NCBI GenBank assembly: GCA_016218575.1
Contig: JACRDN010000014.1
Span: 62,001-126,000 of the forward strand
From: Elusimicrobiota bacterium
GTDB lineage: Bacteria; Elusimicrobiota; Elusimicrobia; UBA1565; UBA9628
DNA: 64,000 nt
Direction: 5' to 3'
The notes beneath the pieces are model-generated. The model did not search any database, had not been told where the DNA came from, and saw only the letters and a list, made by a program, of their open reading frames with translations. The position numbers and the translations under genes are program-made. Below are positions 46,595 through 56,631 of this stretch, piece after piece. How positions within the stretch are numbered: position 1 is the first letter of the stretch; each line of letters opens with the position of its first letter.

Positions 46595-48148
46595 TCAATG
46601 CCTAAAATGCCGCACGCCGGTAAATACCATCGCGACACCTTTCTGATCGCAGGCCTCTATTGAGTCCTTGTCCTCGCTCGATCCTCCGGGCTGGATGACG
46701 GCGGTAATGCCCGCGGCGGCCGATTCGAGGACGACCTCGGCCGATAGCGCGCCGTCGGAGGCCAGCACCATGGGAAGTCCGGCCGGGATGATGGGGTGGC
46801 GCTCCTGGCTTTTGACGAGGGCGAGCCTGACCGCATCGAGCCTGGAGGTTTGGCCGCTTCCGATGCCTATGGTGTGGGGCCCCCGGCAGATGACGGCGGC
46901 GTAAGTGCGGGCGTGCTTGGCCACGTGCCAGGCAAGACGCAGGGCCTTGAACTCGAACTCGGCTGGGGGCCTCCTGGTGACTACCTTTAGCTCTCCCAAG
47001 AGCGGCTGCTGATCCTTCTCCTGCACCAGGACCCCGCCGGCCACGGCCCTAAAGTCCATCTCGTGGGCCGAGATCAGAGTGGAAGGCAGGCTTACCAGGC
47101 GAATGTCCTTCTTGGTCTTTAATATGGTCAAAGCCTTGGGGGAGAATTGGGGGGCCGCGATCAGGCTCACGTACTCTGCGGCGAAGAACGCCGCGGCCTC
47201 CTCGTCGAGCTCCCGGTTGATCGCCGCGGTGCCGCGAAAGCAGCTCCGAGGGTCGCCGCGGTAGGCGAGCTTGGCCGCCTCGGAGAGCTTGTCCGAGGCC
47301 GCGGCCCCGGCCGGGACCGCGAGCTTGACGATGGCGCAGGCCGGGTCTCCTATATCGGTCACGAGATCCCAGGCCACCTCCAAGTCCAGGTAATGGTTGT
47401 AGGAAAGGGGCTTGCCGTAGACGAGGTTTGCCGCGTTGATGCCCCAGGACCGTGAGCCGCTCAGAGCGTAAAGGGCGCCCTGCTGCTGGGGGTTTTCTCC
47501 GTAGGGAAGCTCCGCGGTTTTTTTGAGTCCGATCACGAGCTCGTCGGGGAGCTGGTCCCATTTGCCGCCCAGGTACTGGGCCACCGTGCTGTCGTAGTAA
47601 GCGCAGTAGTGGAAGGCCTTGGCTGCCAAGGCCTGGCGGCGCTCAAGATTGATTTTCCCATACTGCTTCAAGGAATCAATTATTCCCTGATAATCATCAG
47701 GATCGCAGAGGCCGATCACATGCCGGAAATTCCTGGCCGCCGCGCGCAGAAGGGCCGAGCTCGCCAGATCCAGGTAGTCCATGATTTCGGCCTGGCTCAG
47801 GTTGGGCTCGGCCAATATTTGGGCCAGGGGGTAGAGGTTCACGGCCACGAGATCTATGGCTTGGGCGCGCAGGCGCTCCAAGGCGTGCATTTGCCCCGTC
47901 TGGTCGCGGTCGGCCGATATGCCGGCCAGTATCTTCGGATGGAGAAGTCCCTGCGGCCCCTCGAGAAGCACGGGGCTCGCCAGGAAATCCTTAAGCTCGA
48001 TGATCGCAAGCTCCGACTGCCGCAAGGCCGCGGCCGTCCCGCCGTAGGAGATGATTTTATAGCCCAGGGCCGAGAGCGCATAGGCGAACTCGATGATCCC
48101 GGTCTTGTCCGTGACGTTTAGAAGGGCGAAGCGCTCGGGAGCGGGCAT
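46595..48148 (-). CDS. purH: PurH-like protein with altered active-site motifs
   Basis: The 517-residue length and both domains fit bifunctional PurH: an N-terminal MGS-like IMP cyclohydrolase domain (about 1-190: NVTDKTGIIEFA, VNLYPL) and a C-terminal AICAR formyltransferase domain ending in the hallmark AMVFTGVRHFRH. Key motifs differ from what I expect. The KHxNPCG loop reads K275-L276-AVPAG, so the catalytic His is Leu. The DAFFPFxD loop reads DGALSAEV, and the cyclohydrolase GRVKTLHPKI reads GPQGLLHPKI. Either a divergent enzyme or one with lost transformylase activity. It is downstream of relBE on the same strand. Confidence 0.8.
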   Translation of the reverse strand: MPAPERFALLNVTDKTGIIEFAYALSALGYKIISYGGTAAALRQSELAIIELKDFLASPVLLEGPQGLLHPKILAGISADRDQTGQMHALERLRAQAIDLVAVNLYPLAQILAEPNLSQAEIMDYLDLASSALLRAAARNFRHVIGLCDPDDYQGIIDSLKQYGKINLERRQALAAKAFHYCAYYDSTVAQYLGGKWDQLPDELVIGLKKTAELPYGENPQQQGALYALSGSRSWGINAANLVYGKPLSYNHYLDLEVAWDLVTDIGDPACAIVKLAVPAGAAASDKLSEAAKLAYRGDPRSCFRGTAAINRELDEEAAAFFAAEYVSLIAAPQFSPKALTILKTKKDIRLVSLPSTLISAHEMDFRAVAGGVLVQEKDQQPLLGELKVVTRRPPAEFEFKALRLAWHVAKHARTYAAVICRGPHTIGIGSGQTSRLDAVRLALVKSQERHPIIPAGLPMVLASDGALSAEVVLESAAAGITAVIQPGGSSEDKDSIEACDQKGVAMVFTGVRHFRH

Positions 48149-48165
48149 GAGGAAAGTATTTTATA

Positions 48166-48456
48166 TTAATGCGAACGCAGGCGGGTCTCCATCTCCCTGT
48201 AGACGTCCTTGCGGTGCCTGACGGCCCAAATGATCACCGAATATCCCTTGACCTGGTAAACGATTCTGTAGTCTCCCGTGCGTATTCTTCTAAGACCGCT
48301 CAAAGTCCCTCCCAGGGGCTTGCCGTAAAGGTCGGGATGCTCCGCCAGGCGCTTGGATATTCCGTCCAGGATTCTGGCCCGCAGATTCCCGGGAATGGGG
48401 CGCAGGTCATCCTCGATTTCGGCCCGGAAAAGGATGCGGTAGGGCTCAGCGGCCAA
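48166..48456 (-). CDS. relE: RelE/ParE-family toxin
   Basis: The 96-residue protein has the RelE fold pattern: PYRILFRAEIEDDL at the start, KPLGGTLSGLRRIRTGDYRIVYQV in the centre, and AVRHRKDVYRE at the end. Members cleave mRNA on the ribosome or, as ParE, poison gyrase; RelE is favoured by the basic C-terminus. Its start overlaps the antitoxin end by 11 nt. Confidence 0.85.
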   Translation of the reverse strand: MAAEPYRILFRAEIEDDLRPIPGNLRARILDGISKRLAEHPDLYGKPLGGTLSGLRRIRTGDYRIVYQVKGYSVIIWAVRHRKDVYREMETRLRSH

Positions 48457-48679
48457 GCCGTCTCTCGAGTTCCTTGAGGCTTAGGAGCTTGGCGGGGCGC
48501 TTGGAGCGCTCCTCAACCAGGCGCGCCAGGGAGAGGTCCTCCAGATGCTCCAGGGCCTCGTGGATGAGGTCCCTCGCCTTGGTGGACAGGGAGACATTGT
48601 CCTCCTCGGCCAGGAACGCCAAGGCGTCGTAAAGAGGCTTTTCCAACATTACTTGAAGGCGCGGGTTCTTGGTGGGCAT
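48446..48679 (-). CDS. Ribbon-helix-helix antitoxin (RelB-like)
   Basis: The 77-residue protein begins with a beta strand and two helices of RHH type (NPRLQVMLEKPLYDALAFLA, then NVSLSTKARDLIHEAL) and ends in a charged tail that would wrap the toxin. I use the ATG, since the upstream TTG adds only two residues. The ACCA-TAAG-TGGT inverted repeat just upstream may be its operator. It is 38 nt downstream of ligA on the same strand. Confidence 0.78.
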   Translation of the reverse strand: MPTKNPRLQVMLEKPLYDALAFLAEEDNVSLSTKARDLIHEALEHLEDLSLARLVEERSKRPAKLLSLKELERRLGR

Positions 48680-48717
48680 GAGCAAAGTGTACCATAAGTG
48701 GTGAACTCTGTCAAGGC

Positions 48718-51130
<2,413 letters not shown>

Positions 51131-51131
51131 G

Positions 51132-51638
51132 TTATCGGCCTCCTCGACGAGGAGGCCGATTCTGAGGTTTTTCCTTTGGCTGTTCTTGTATTCGTTTCTG
51201 AGAGTGTTGTCGCAATTGTTTTCGCACCACGATCATCTCCAACGCGGCCAAAGCCGCTTCCTTGCCGCGGTCGAGGCTGCCCTTGGTCCTGGCCAGGGCC
51301 TGGGCCTCCGTGTTCGGGGTGATGACCCCCAGGATGCATGGGACTTTGGTTTTGAGGGAAACCTCGTGAAGGCTCGCGATGACCGAGCGCGAGATATGCT
51401 CGTTTTGCGGCGTGCTTCCCTTGAGGATGCAGCCCAAGGCGATAACGGCATCGAATTTCCCGGAGAGAGCCAGCTCCTGGGCGGCCCAGGGGATCTCGTA
51501 GCCTCCTGACACTCGAACCACGGCGATTCGCGATTGCGCGACTCCATGACTATTGAGTGTGGTCAGGCAGCTCCCAAGCAGGCGCGAAGTGACTTTCTCA
51601 TTGAAGCGCGAGACTACGACGGCGACGCGAGGCTTCAT
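51132..51638 (-). CDS. ribH: 6,7-dimethyl-8-ribityllumazine synthase
   Basis: The 168-residue enzyme contains VVVSRFNEKVTSRLL, GGYEIPWAAQELA and GCILKGSTPQNEHI, matching lumazine synthase, the penultimate step of riboflavin synthesis. The catalytic His region reads STPQNEHI rather than the usual GxTxHxxxV, so the active-site His may be shifted. The basic tail (about the last 20 residues) is longer than usual and encodes the hairpin for nusB. It overlaps ribBA by ATGA. Confidence 0.9.
   Translation of the reverse strand: MKPRVAVVVSRFNEKVTSRLLGSCLTTLNSHGVAQSRIAVVRVSGGYEIPWAAQELALSGKFDAVIALGCILKGSTPQNEHISRSVIASLHEVSLKTKVPCILGVITPNTEAQALARTKGSLDRGKEAALAALEMIVVRKQLRQHSQKRIQEQPKEKPQNRPPRRGGR
51134..51160. 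promoter_or_regulatory. Perfect hairpin hiding the nusB ribosome-binding site
   Basis: ATCGGCCTCCTCG and CGAGGAGGCCGAT form a 13-bp perfect stem around a single base. It covers the last ribH codons and the nusB GGAGG. Ribosomes finishing ribH would melt it, so nusB translation should depend on ribH translation. Confidence 0.65.
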
Positions 51639-52861
51639 GGCAGAGATTCCTCCAGCCAATGCCCGAGCTTGAGCCTCTTGGCCTTGAGGTAGCGGGCGTT
51701 GTGCTTGTTGGGCGTCATCTGGATGGGGATGCGCTCGGTGACCTTGAGCCCGTAGCCTTCGATGCCCACGATCTTTCGCGGGTTGTTGGTGAGGATCCTG
51801 ATCGTGGAAAGCCCCAAGTCCGACAGGATTTGGGCCCCGATCCCGTACTCGCGGAGATCCGGCTTGAACCCCAGGGCGATGTTGGCCTGGACCGTGTCCA
51901 GGCCCTTGTCCTGCAGGCCGTAGGCGCGGATCTTGTTCAGGAGCCCGATCCCGCGTCCTTCCTGGGAAAGGTAGAGAAGGACCCCGCGCCCGGTCTGCGC
52001 GATCTGCCCTAGGGCGGCCTCGAGCTGGGCTCCGCAGTCGCAGCGGGCCGAGAAAAGGGTGTCGCCGGTGATGCAGGAGCTGTGGACTCGGACCAGGACG
52101 TTCTTCACGCCCTCGACCAGGCCCTTGACCAAGGCCAAATGCTGCTTGCCGGTGAGCGTTTCCTCGTAGAGGTGGATGAGAAATTCTCCGTGCCGGGTAG
52201 GCAGGCGCGCGCTGGCCAGCCTCTTGACCAGCCTCTCCTTGCTCCTGCGGTACTCGATCAAATTCTTGATGGTGATGAGAATCAGGCCGTGGCGCCTGGC
52301 GAATCGCCGGAGCTGGGGGGTGCGGGCCATGCTCCCGTTGGGATTTAAAATCTCGCAGATGACCCCGGCGGGGGAAAGCCCCGCCAGGCGCGCCAGGTCC
52401 ACCGCGGCCTCGGTATGCCCGGCCCTGACCAAAACGCCTCCCTCCTTGGAGCGCAGTGGGAACACGTGTCCCGGCCGCATCAAGTTCTGGGGCCCGGCCT
52501 TGGGGTCGAGCAAAGTCTTGACCGTAAGCGCGCGGTCATGGGCCGAGATTCCGGTGGTGGTCCCCTCCTTGGCGTCAACCGACACCGAGAAGGCCGTGTC
52601 GCGGCCGGGTCCGGGCCCGGCCGCGTTCGAAGTATCCACCATGGGATGGAGCTTGAGTTCGTCGAGGCGAGAGCCCAGCATCGGCACGCAAATGAGCCCC
52701 CGCCCGTGCTGGGCCATGAAATTGACGGCCCTCTCCGTGCACTTCTCGGCCGCGATCACGAGGTCTCCCTCGTTCTCCCGGGCCGGATCGTCGATCACGA
52801 CGATCATCCTGCCGCGCCGGACGGCCGAGATTGCGTCATCGATCGAGTCGAAGCCCTTCAT
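51635..52861 (-). CDS. ribBA: Bifunctional DHBP synthase / GTP cyclohydrolase II
   Basis: The 408-residue fusion has an N-terminal RibB domain (about 1-205) with the acidic loop DDPARENEGDLV and the Cys-less RPGHVFPLRSKEGGVLVRAGHTEAAVDL region given in parts. The C-terminal RibA domain (about 210-408) has zinc ligands CITGDTLFSARCDCG and LYLSQEGRGIGL. It makes both precursors of riboflavin, from ribulose 5-phosphate and GTP. It overlaps ribE at the start and ribH at the end. Confidence 0.95.
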   Translation of the reverse strand: MKGFDSIDDAISAVRRGRMIVVIDDPARENEGDLVIAAEKCTERAVNFMAQHGRGLICVPMLGSRLDELKLHPMVDTSNAAGPGPGRDTAFSVSVDAKEGTTTGISAHDRALTVKTLLDPKAGPQNLMRPGHVFPLRSKEGGVLVRAGHTEAAVDLARLAGLSPAGVICEILNPNGSMARTPQLRRFARRHGLILITIKNLIEYRRSKERLVKRLASARLPTRHGEFLIHLYEETLTGKQHLALVKGLVEGVKNVLVRVHSSCITGDTLFSARCDCGAQLEAALGQIAQTGRGVLLYLSQEGRGIGLLNKIRAYGLQDKGLDTVQANIALGFKPDLREYGIGAQILSDLGLSTIRILTNNPRKIVGIEGYGLKVTERIPIQMTPNKHNARYLKAKRLKLGHWLEESLP

Positions 52862-53454
52862 CGCGGGCTCCCCGCCCCGGCGCGAGCGCCGGCCAAGACC
52901 GAGCGCACGTAGCGCGCGATGAGGTCGGCCTCGAGGTTGACGCGCTCGCCCGGCCGGCGGCTTGCGAGGTTGGTGCTCTTTAACGTGTGAGGGACCAGGA
53001 CGGTCTCGAAATGAGACGCCTTCACCGCGGTCACGGTGAGGCTCACCCCGTCCACGGCGACCGAGCCTTTGAGCGCCAGCAGCCCTTTGAGGGCCGGCGG
53101 CAGTTCTACCCTCAAGAGGGAGAATCCGTCATCCGATGGCTTTATGGCGAGTATCCTGGCGCGGGCGTCCACGTGGCCGCTCACCAGGTGCCCGCCCAAG
53201 GCGTCGCCCGCCTTCAAGGCCGGCTCGAGGTTCACGGCCGCGCCGAGCTCGAGATCGGAAAGGCTGGTCCTGCCCCAGGTCTCGCGGCTTACGTCGAACT
53301 TGAGCTTCCGAGGCCTGACGGAGGCGACGGTGAGGCAGGCGCCGTTGACCGCCACGCTTTCGCCCAAGCGGGCCTTGAGCCCGCTCGTGATTTCGAGAGT
53401 CGAGCCCATCAGGGAACGGACTACGCCGATCTCTTGGATGATGCCAGTAAACAT
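52858..53454 (-). CDS. ribE: Riboflavin synthase alpha chain
   Basis: The 198-residue protein has two lumazine-binding repeats. The first begins MFTGIIQEIGVV and holds SVAVNGACLTV; the second holds GHVDARARIL and SVAVDGVSLTVTAV. This is the classic homotrimeric riboflavin synthase. It begins 21 nt after ribD and overlaps ribBA by 4 nt. Confidence 0.94.
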   Translation of the reverse strand: MFTGIIQEIGVVRSLMGSTLEITSGLKARLGESVAVNGACLTVASVRPRKLKFDVSRETWGRTSLSDLELGAAVNLEPALKAGDALGGHLVSGHVDARARILAIKPSDDGFSLLRVELPPALKGLLALKGSVAVDGVSLTVTAVKASHFETVLVPHTLKSTNLASRRPGERVNLEADLIARYVRSVLAGARAGAGSPR

Positions 53455-53475
53455 AAAGAACTCGCCCCGGCCCGC

Positions 53476-54540
53476 CTAACGAGGCGGATCGACGCTCCCA
53501 TAGAATAGAAAATCCGGGCCTATCTTTTTAAGCCGAACCGCCTTGAGGCGCGGGGCCTGCCCGGGATCGCTGGCGCCGGAGATGAGCTTCGGGGCGAGGA
53601 AAACCCGGGCCTCGTCCACGGCCCCCGCGGACAAGAACGAGGCGTGCACGGTGGGTCCTCCCTCCACGAGCACGGTCCTGATCCCGCGCGCCAGAAGCTC
53701 GCGCAGGACGGCGCCGAGATCGAGTCCCCCGCCTTTGGCGGGAACTCGGATAACCTCGGCCAGTCGGGGGGGCGAGCGCAGGATTTTTCGGGATCGGGTG
53801 AAGATCAAGGTCGGAGCTTTCCCTTCGAGGATACGGGCCTTGGCCGGGGTGCGTAAGCGGCTGTCGAGGACCACCTTGACCGGGTCGCGCCCAGCCCCGT
53901 GCGCGGTCAAAGCCGGGTCGTCGGCCAGCACCGTCTTGATGCCAACCAAGACCGCGTCGCAGCGCGCGCGCAGGAGATGGGCCTCTCGGCGCGCGCGCGG
54001 CCCGGTGATCCAGCGGGATGCCCCTCCCGTGCAGTAGGCGCGGCCGTCGAGGCTTAGGGCGGTTTTCAGTATGACATATGGGCGCTTTGCGCCCATATGT
54101 CGGAAAAATTCCTTGTTCAAAGTTAGGGCCTCTCTGGCAAGAAGCCCCACCTCGACTTCAATCCCGGCGTGGCGCAGGGCTAAAAATCCAGCGCCGCGCA
54201 TACTAGGATTAAGATCCTTGCTGGCCGCGACCACGCGGGCGACCCCGGCCTTGGCCAGGGCTTGGGCGCAGGGCGGTGTTTTCTTGCCCTGGTGGGCCAC
54301 GCAAGGCTCGAGCGTGACATAGGCCGTGGCCCCCTTGGCTTGGGATCCGGCCCGCGACAAGGCTGCGGCCTCGGCGTGGGGCCCGCCGCAGGTTCGGTGC
54401 CAGCCCTCTGACACGACTTTCCCGCCTTTGACCAGCACGCAGCCGACTTTGGGATTGGGGCGGACCGCGGCCCCGCCGCGCCGGGCCAGAGCCAGGGCCC
54501 GGGCCATGAAGCGGCGGTCTTCGGCTGTGAAGCGCGTCAA
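53476..54540 (-). CDS. ribD: Bifunctional riboflavin deaminase/reductase RibD
   Basis: The 354-residue protein has an N-terminal deaminase domain (about 1-145) with zinc ligands in GPHAEAAAL and TLEPCVAHQGKKTPPC, and a C-terminal reductase domain (about 150-354: LKTALSLDGR, ASRWITG, VLVEGGPTVHASFL). I choose the TTG start that overlaps the upstream dehydrogenase stop as TTGA. The next ATG, 11 codons in, would cut the RFTAEDRRFM helix. It carries out the second and third steps from GTP. Confidence 0.9.
   Translation of the reverse strand: MTRFTAEDRRFMARALALARRGGAAVRPNPKVGCVLVKGGKVVSEGWHRTCGGPHAEAAALSRAGSQAKGATAYVTLEPCVAHQGKKTPPCAQALAKAGVARVVAASKDLNPSMRGAGFLALRHAGIEVEVGLLAREALTLNKEFFRHMGAKRPYVILKTALSLDGRAYCTGGASRWITGPRARREAHLLRARCDAVLVGIKTVLADDPALTAHGAGRDPVKVVLDSRLRTPAKARILEGKAPTLIFTRSRKILRSPPRLAEVIRVPAKGGGLDLGAVLRELLARGIRTVLVEGGPTVHASFLSAGAVDEARVFLAPKLISGASDPGQAPRLKAVRLKKIGPDFLFYGSVDPPR
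54073..54101. repeat. Perfect hairpin inside ribD
   Basis: GACATATGGGCGC and GCGCCCATATGTC form a perfect 13-bp stem around TTT, within codons for FRHMGAKRPYV. The peptide is a conserved part of the domain linker, so the hairpin is made by codon choice. It could slow ribosomes or end some transcripts. Confidence 0.7.
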
Positions 54541-55571
54541 GGGATCACGGCGGCCTTGGGATTGGACTGCCGGTGCTTGAGCTCGAAGTAGGAGGGCAAA
54601 TCGTCCAGTCGTATGCTTTCCGGGACGAGGAGCGAGGCCTTGATCTGCCCCGAGGCGATCAGCTCCACCGCGGCCTTGAAATAGCGGGGAGTGTGGTGGA
54701 AGACCCCGTGCAGGGAAATTTGGCTGTAATGGATGCGGTGGGCGTCCAGGGGAACCATAGTCCCCGAGGCGCAGCCTCCGAACAGACAGACCCGTCCGCC
54801 CTTGCGCACGAGATCCAGGCTCATCTGCCAGGTCTCGGTCTTGCCCACGGCCTCGAAGACGCAGTCCGCTCCCCGGCCCTCGGTGACGCGCCTGACCTCC
54901 GCGACCGGATCGCTCTCGAGCGCGCTCACCACCGAGTGGGCGCCCGCGGCTTGGGCGTTTTTCAAGTGCTCGAGGTTGCGTCCGACCACGATGACTTGGG
55001 CGCGCCGCGCGGCCAGGGCCTGGATGAGGAGCAGAGACATTGAGCCCGCCCCCAGGATGGCCACGGACTCCCCAGCCCGGACTCCCAGCATCTCCACGGC
55101 GTGGATGGCGCAGGCCAATGGTTCGGCCAGGGCCGCCTCGGTGAAGTTCACGTGGCCTTCGAGGACGTAGAGGTTCCTCCTCACGATATGAGCCGGGATC
55201 AGGTTGTACTCGGCGTAGGCCCCGTTGTGGAGCTTTAAGTTGTCGCAGAGCTGGCTTTGCCCGTGGGCGCAGAAGTAGCAAGCCTCGCATGGAGCGGAAT
55301 TGCCGGCCACCACGCGCTGGCCCGCCCGGAAATTCTCGACGCCGGCGCCTGCCGCCATGATGGTTCCGGACATTTCGTGCCCGAAGAGGGAGGGGGTCGA
55401 GGCCAGCATCACTTTGTGCCCCTGACGGTAGGCCTTAAAGTCCGTGCCGCAGGTAAGAGCCGCCCCGATCTTGATGAGGACTTCCCCCGGACCGGGCCTG
55501 GGGAGGGGAACCTCCTCGATTCGGATTTCCTTCGGGGCGTAGAACAGCACGGCGCGCATGGTCTCTTTCAT
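54537..55571 (-). CDS. Zinc-dependent medium-chain dehydrogenase (second of pair)
   Basis: The 344-residue MDR enzyme has catalytic zinc ligand Cys in ALTCGTDFKAY, GHEMSGTI, a structural zinc motif (CEACYFCAHGQSQLC), and the Rossmann loop ILGAGSMSLLLIQ. It is of the sorbitol/threonine dehydrogenase type. Substrate cannot be assigned. It follows a second MDR gene with an ATGA overlap and overlaps ribD, so it is co-translated with riboflavin synthesis genes. The pair might act on a ribitol- or sugar-like compound, which is speculation. Confidence 0.78.
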   Translation of the reverse strand: MKETMRAVLFYAPKEIRIEEVPLPRPGPGEVLIKIGAALTCGTDFKAYRQGHKVMLASTPSLFGHEMSGTIMAAGAGVENFRAGQRVVAGNSAPCEACYFCAHGQSQLCDNLKLHNGAYAEYNLIPAHIVRRNLYVLEGHVNFTEAALAEPLACAIHAVEMLGVRAGESVAILGAGSMSLLLIQALAARRAQVIVVGRNLEHLKNAQAAGAHSVVSALESDPVAEVRRVTEGRGADCVFEAVGKTETWQMSLDLVRKGGRVCLFGGCASGTMVPLDAHRIHYSQISLHGVFHHTPRYFKAAVELIASGQIKASLLVPESIRLDDLPSYFELKHRQSNPKAAVIP

Positions 55572-56578
55572 GGTCCTCTCGGGACGAGCACGGCCTTCAT
55601 GGCGGCCCGCGCGCGCAAGTCGCGCGCGGCCTGGGGGAAATCCTCGAGGCGGTAGGCCTTGGGCCTCAAGGGGGCGATCTTAACCGAGCCATCCGCCAGG
55701 AGCTCCAAGGCTTGGCGCAGGTCCGCCAAGGAGGGGGAGTAGCTGCTCATGACCGTCAGCTCGCGGTGGTATAGCTGGTTTAAGTCGAGCTCGGCTTGGG
55801 GCGGGTGGACGCTCGCGAATATGTTGAGAGTGCCGCCGTCGCGCAGCCAGGAAAGCCTCTCGGCCGCCAGTCGCGCGCTGCCGGCGCAGAAAATGAGGGC
55901 ATCGAGGCCGCGGCCAGTCGTCTTGCGGCTGATCGCCTCCTCCATGGCCGGGGGAGCGACGAAGCCCTCTCCCCAGGGGGAAAGGGCTTGCGCCCGGGAC
56001 TCGTCCAAGTCGAGTCCCAGGACCGAGGCCCCGGCGCGCTTCAAGAGCTGAGCCATGAGGATGCCGATGGCGCCGAGACCGACGATTCCGACCGCGGCGC
56101 CGGGGCCAACTCCCAGGCGCCTCACGTTGCGCAGGCAGCAGGCCGTGGGCTCCATTTGGCTGGCCGAAAGGAAGTCGAGGCTCTCGGGGATCTTGAACAC
56201 CGTGGAACCGAGGTGGGCCTGGGGGATCCTCACGTACTCGGCGAAGCCGCAGGGATCAATGTTGCTCGCCTTGAAATCCCGGCACATGGACTCATGCCCC
56301 TCGGCGCAATAGCGGCATTTGAGGCAGGGCACGTGATGGGCCAGGGCCACGCGGTCGCCTTCCCGGAACCCCAGGACCGCGGCCCCCACCTTGACCAAGC
56401 GCCCGGAGAGCTCATGGCCGAGCACGGCGCGCTCGGCCCGGGTCTCGAGCTTCATGAGGTCCGTGCCGCAAACCCCGCAGGCCTCGACCTCGAGCAGGGC
56501 CTCGCTCTCGGAGATTCCGGGAACCGGGACTTCCTGCAGGGCCGCGCCTAGGCGGGGTTCGTAAAGGATGGCTTTCAC
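55568..56578 (-). CDS. Zinc-dependent medium-chain dehydrogenase (first of pair)
   Basis: The 336-residue MDR enzyme has EACGVCGTDLMKLET, GHELSGRL, the structural zinc motif CLKCRYCAEGHESMC and the Rossmann loop GIVGLGAIGILMAQLL. I use the GTG start (MKAILYEP), since the upstream TTG lies within the -10 box. It is similar in design to the next gene but clearly diverged from it. First gene of the long minus-strand run leading into ribD. Confidence 0.78.
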   Translation of the reverse strand: MKAILYEPRLGAALQEVPVPGISESEALLEVEACGVCGTDLMKLETRAERAVLGHELSGRLVKVGAAVLGFREGDRVALAHHVPCLKCRYCAEGHESMCRDFKASNIDPCGFAEYVRIPQAHLGSTVFKIPESLDFLSASQMEPTACCLRNVRRLGVGPGAAVGIVGLGAIGILMAQLLKRAGASVLGLDLDESRAQALSPWGEGFVAPPAMEEAISRKTTGRGLDALIFCAGSARLAAERLSWLRDGGTLNIFASVHPPQAELDLNQLYHRELTVMSSYSPSLADLRQALELLADGSVKIAPLRPKAYRLEDFPQAARDLRARAAMKAVLVPRGP

Positions 56579-56596
56579 GCAAATTAGTCTTTTTTG

Positions 56597-56602
56597 ATTA
56601 TA
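56597..56602 (-). promoter_or_regulatory. -10 box of the dehydrogenase-riboflavin-ligA run
   Basis: Minus-strand TATAAT lies 18 nt before the GTG start. No convincing -35 and no ribosome-binding site are visible. The divergent histidine-kinase gene begins 30 nt away on the other strand. Confidence 0.45.
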
Positions 56603-56631
56603 CAAAATCAGCGAGGCCGGCCTTGATTTTT

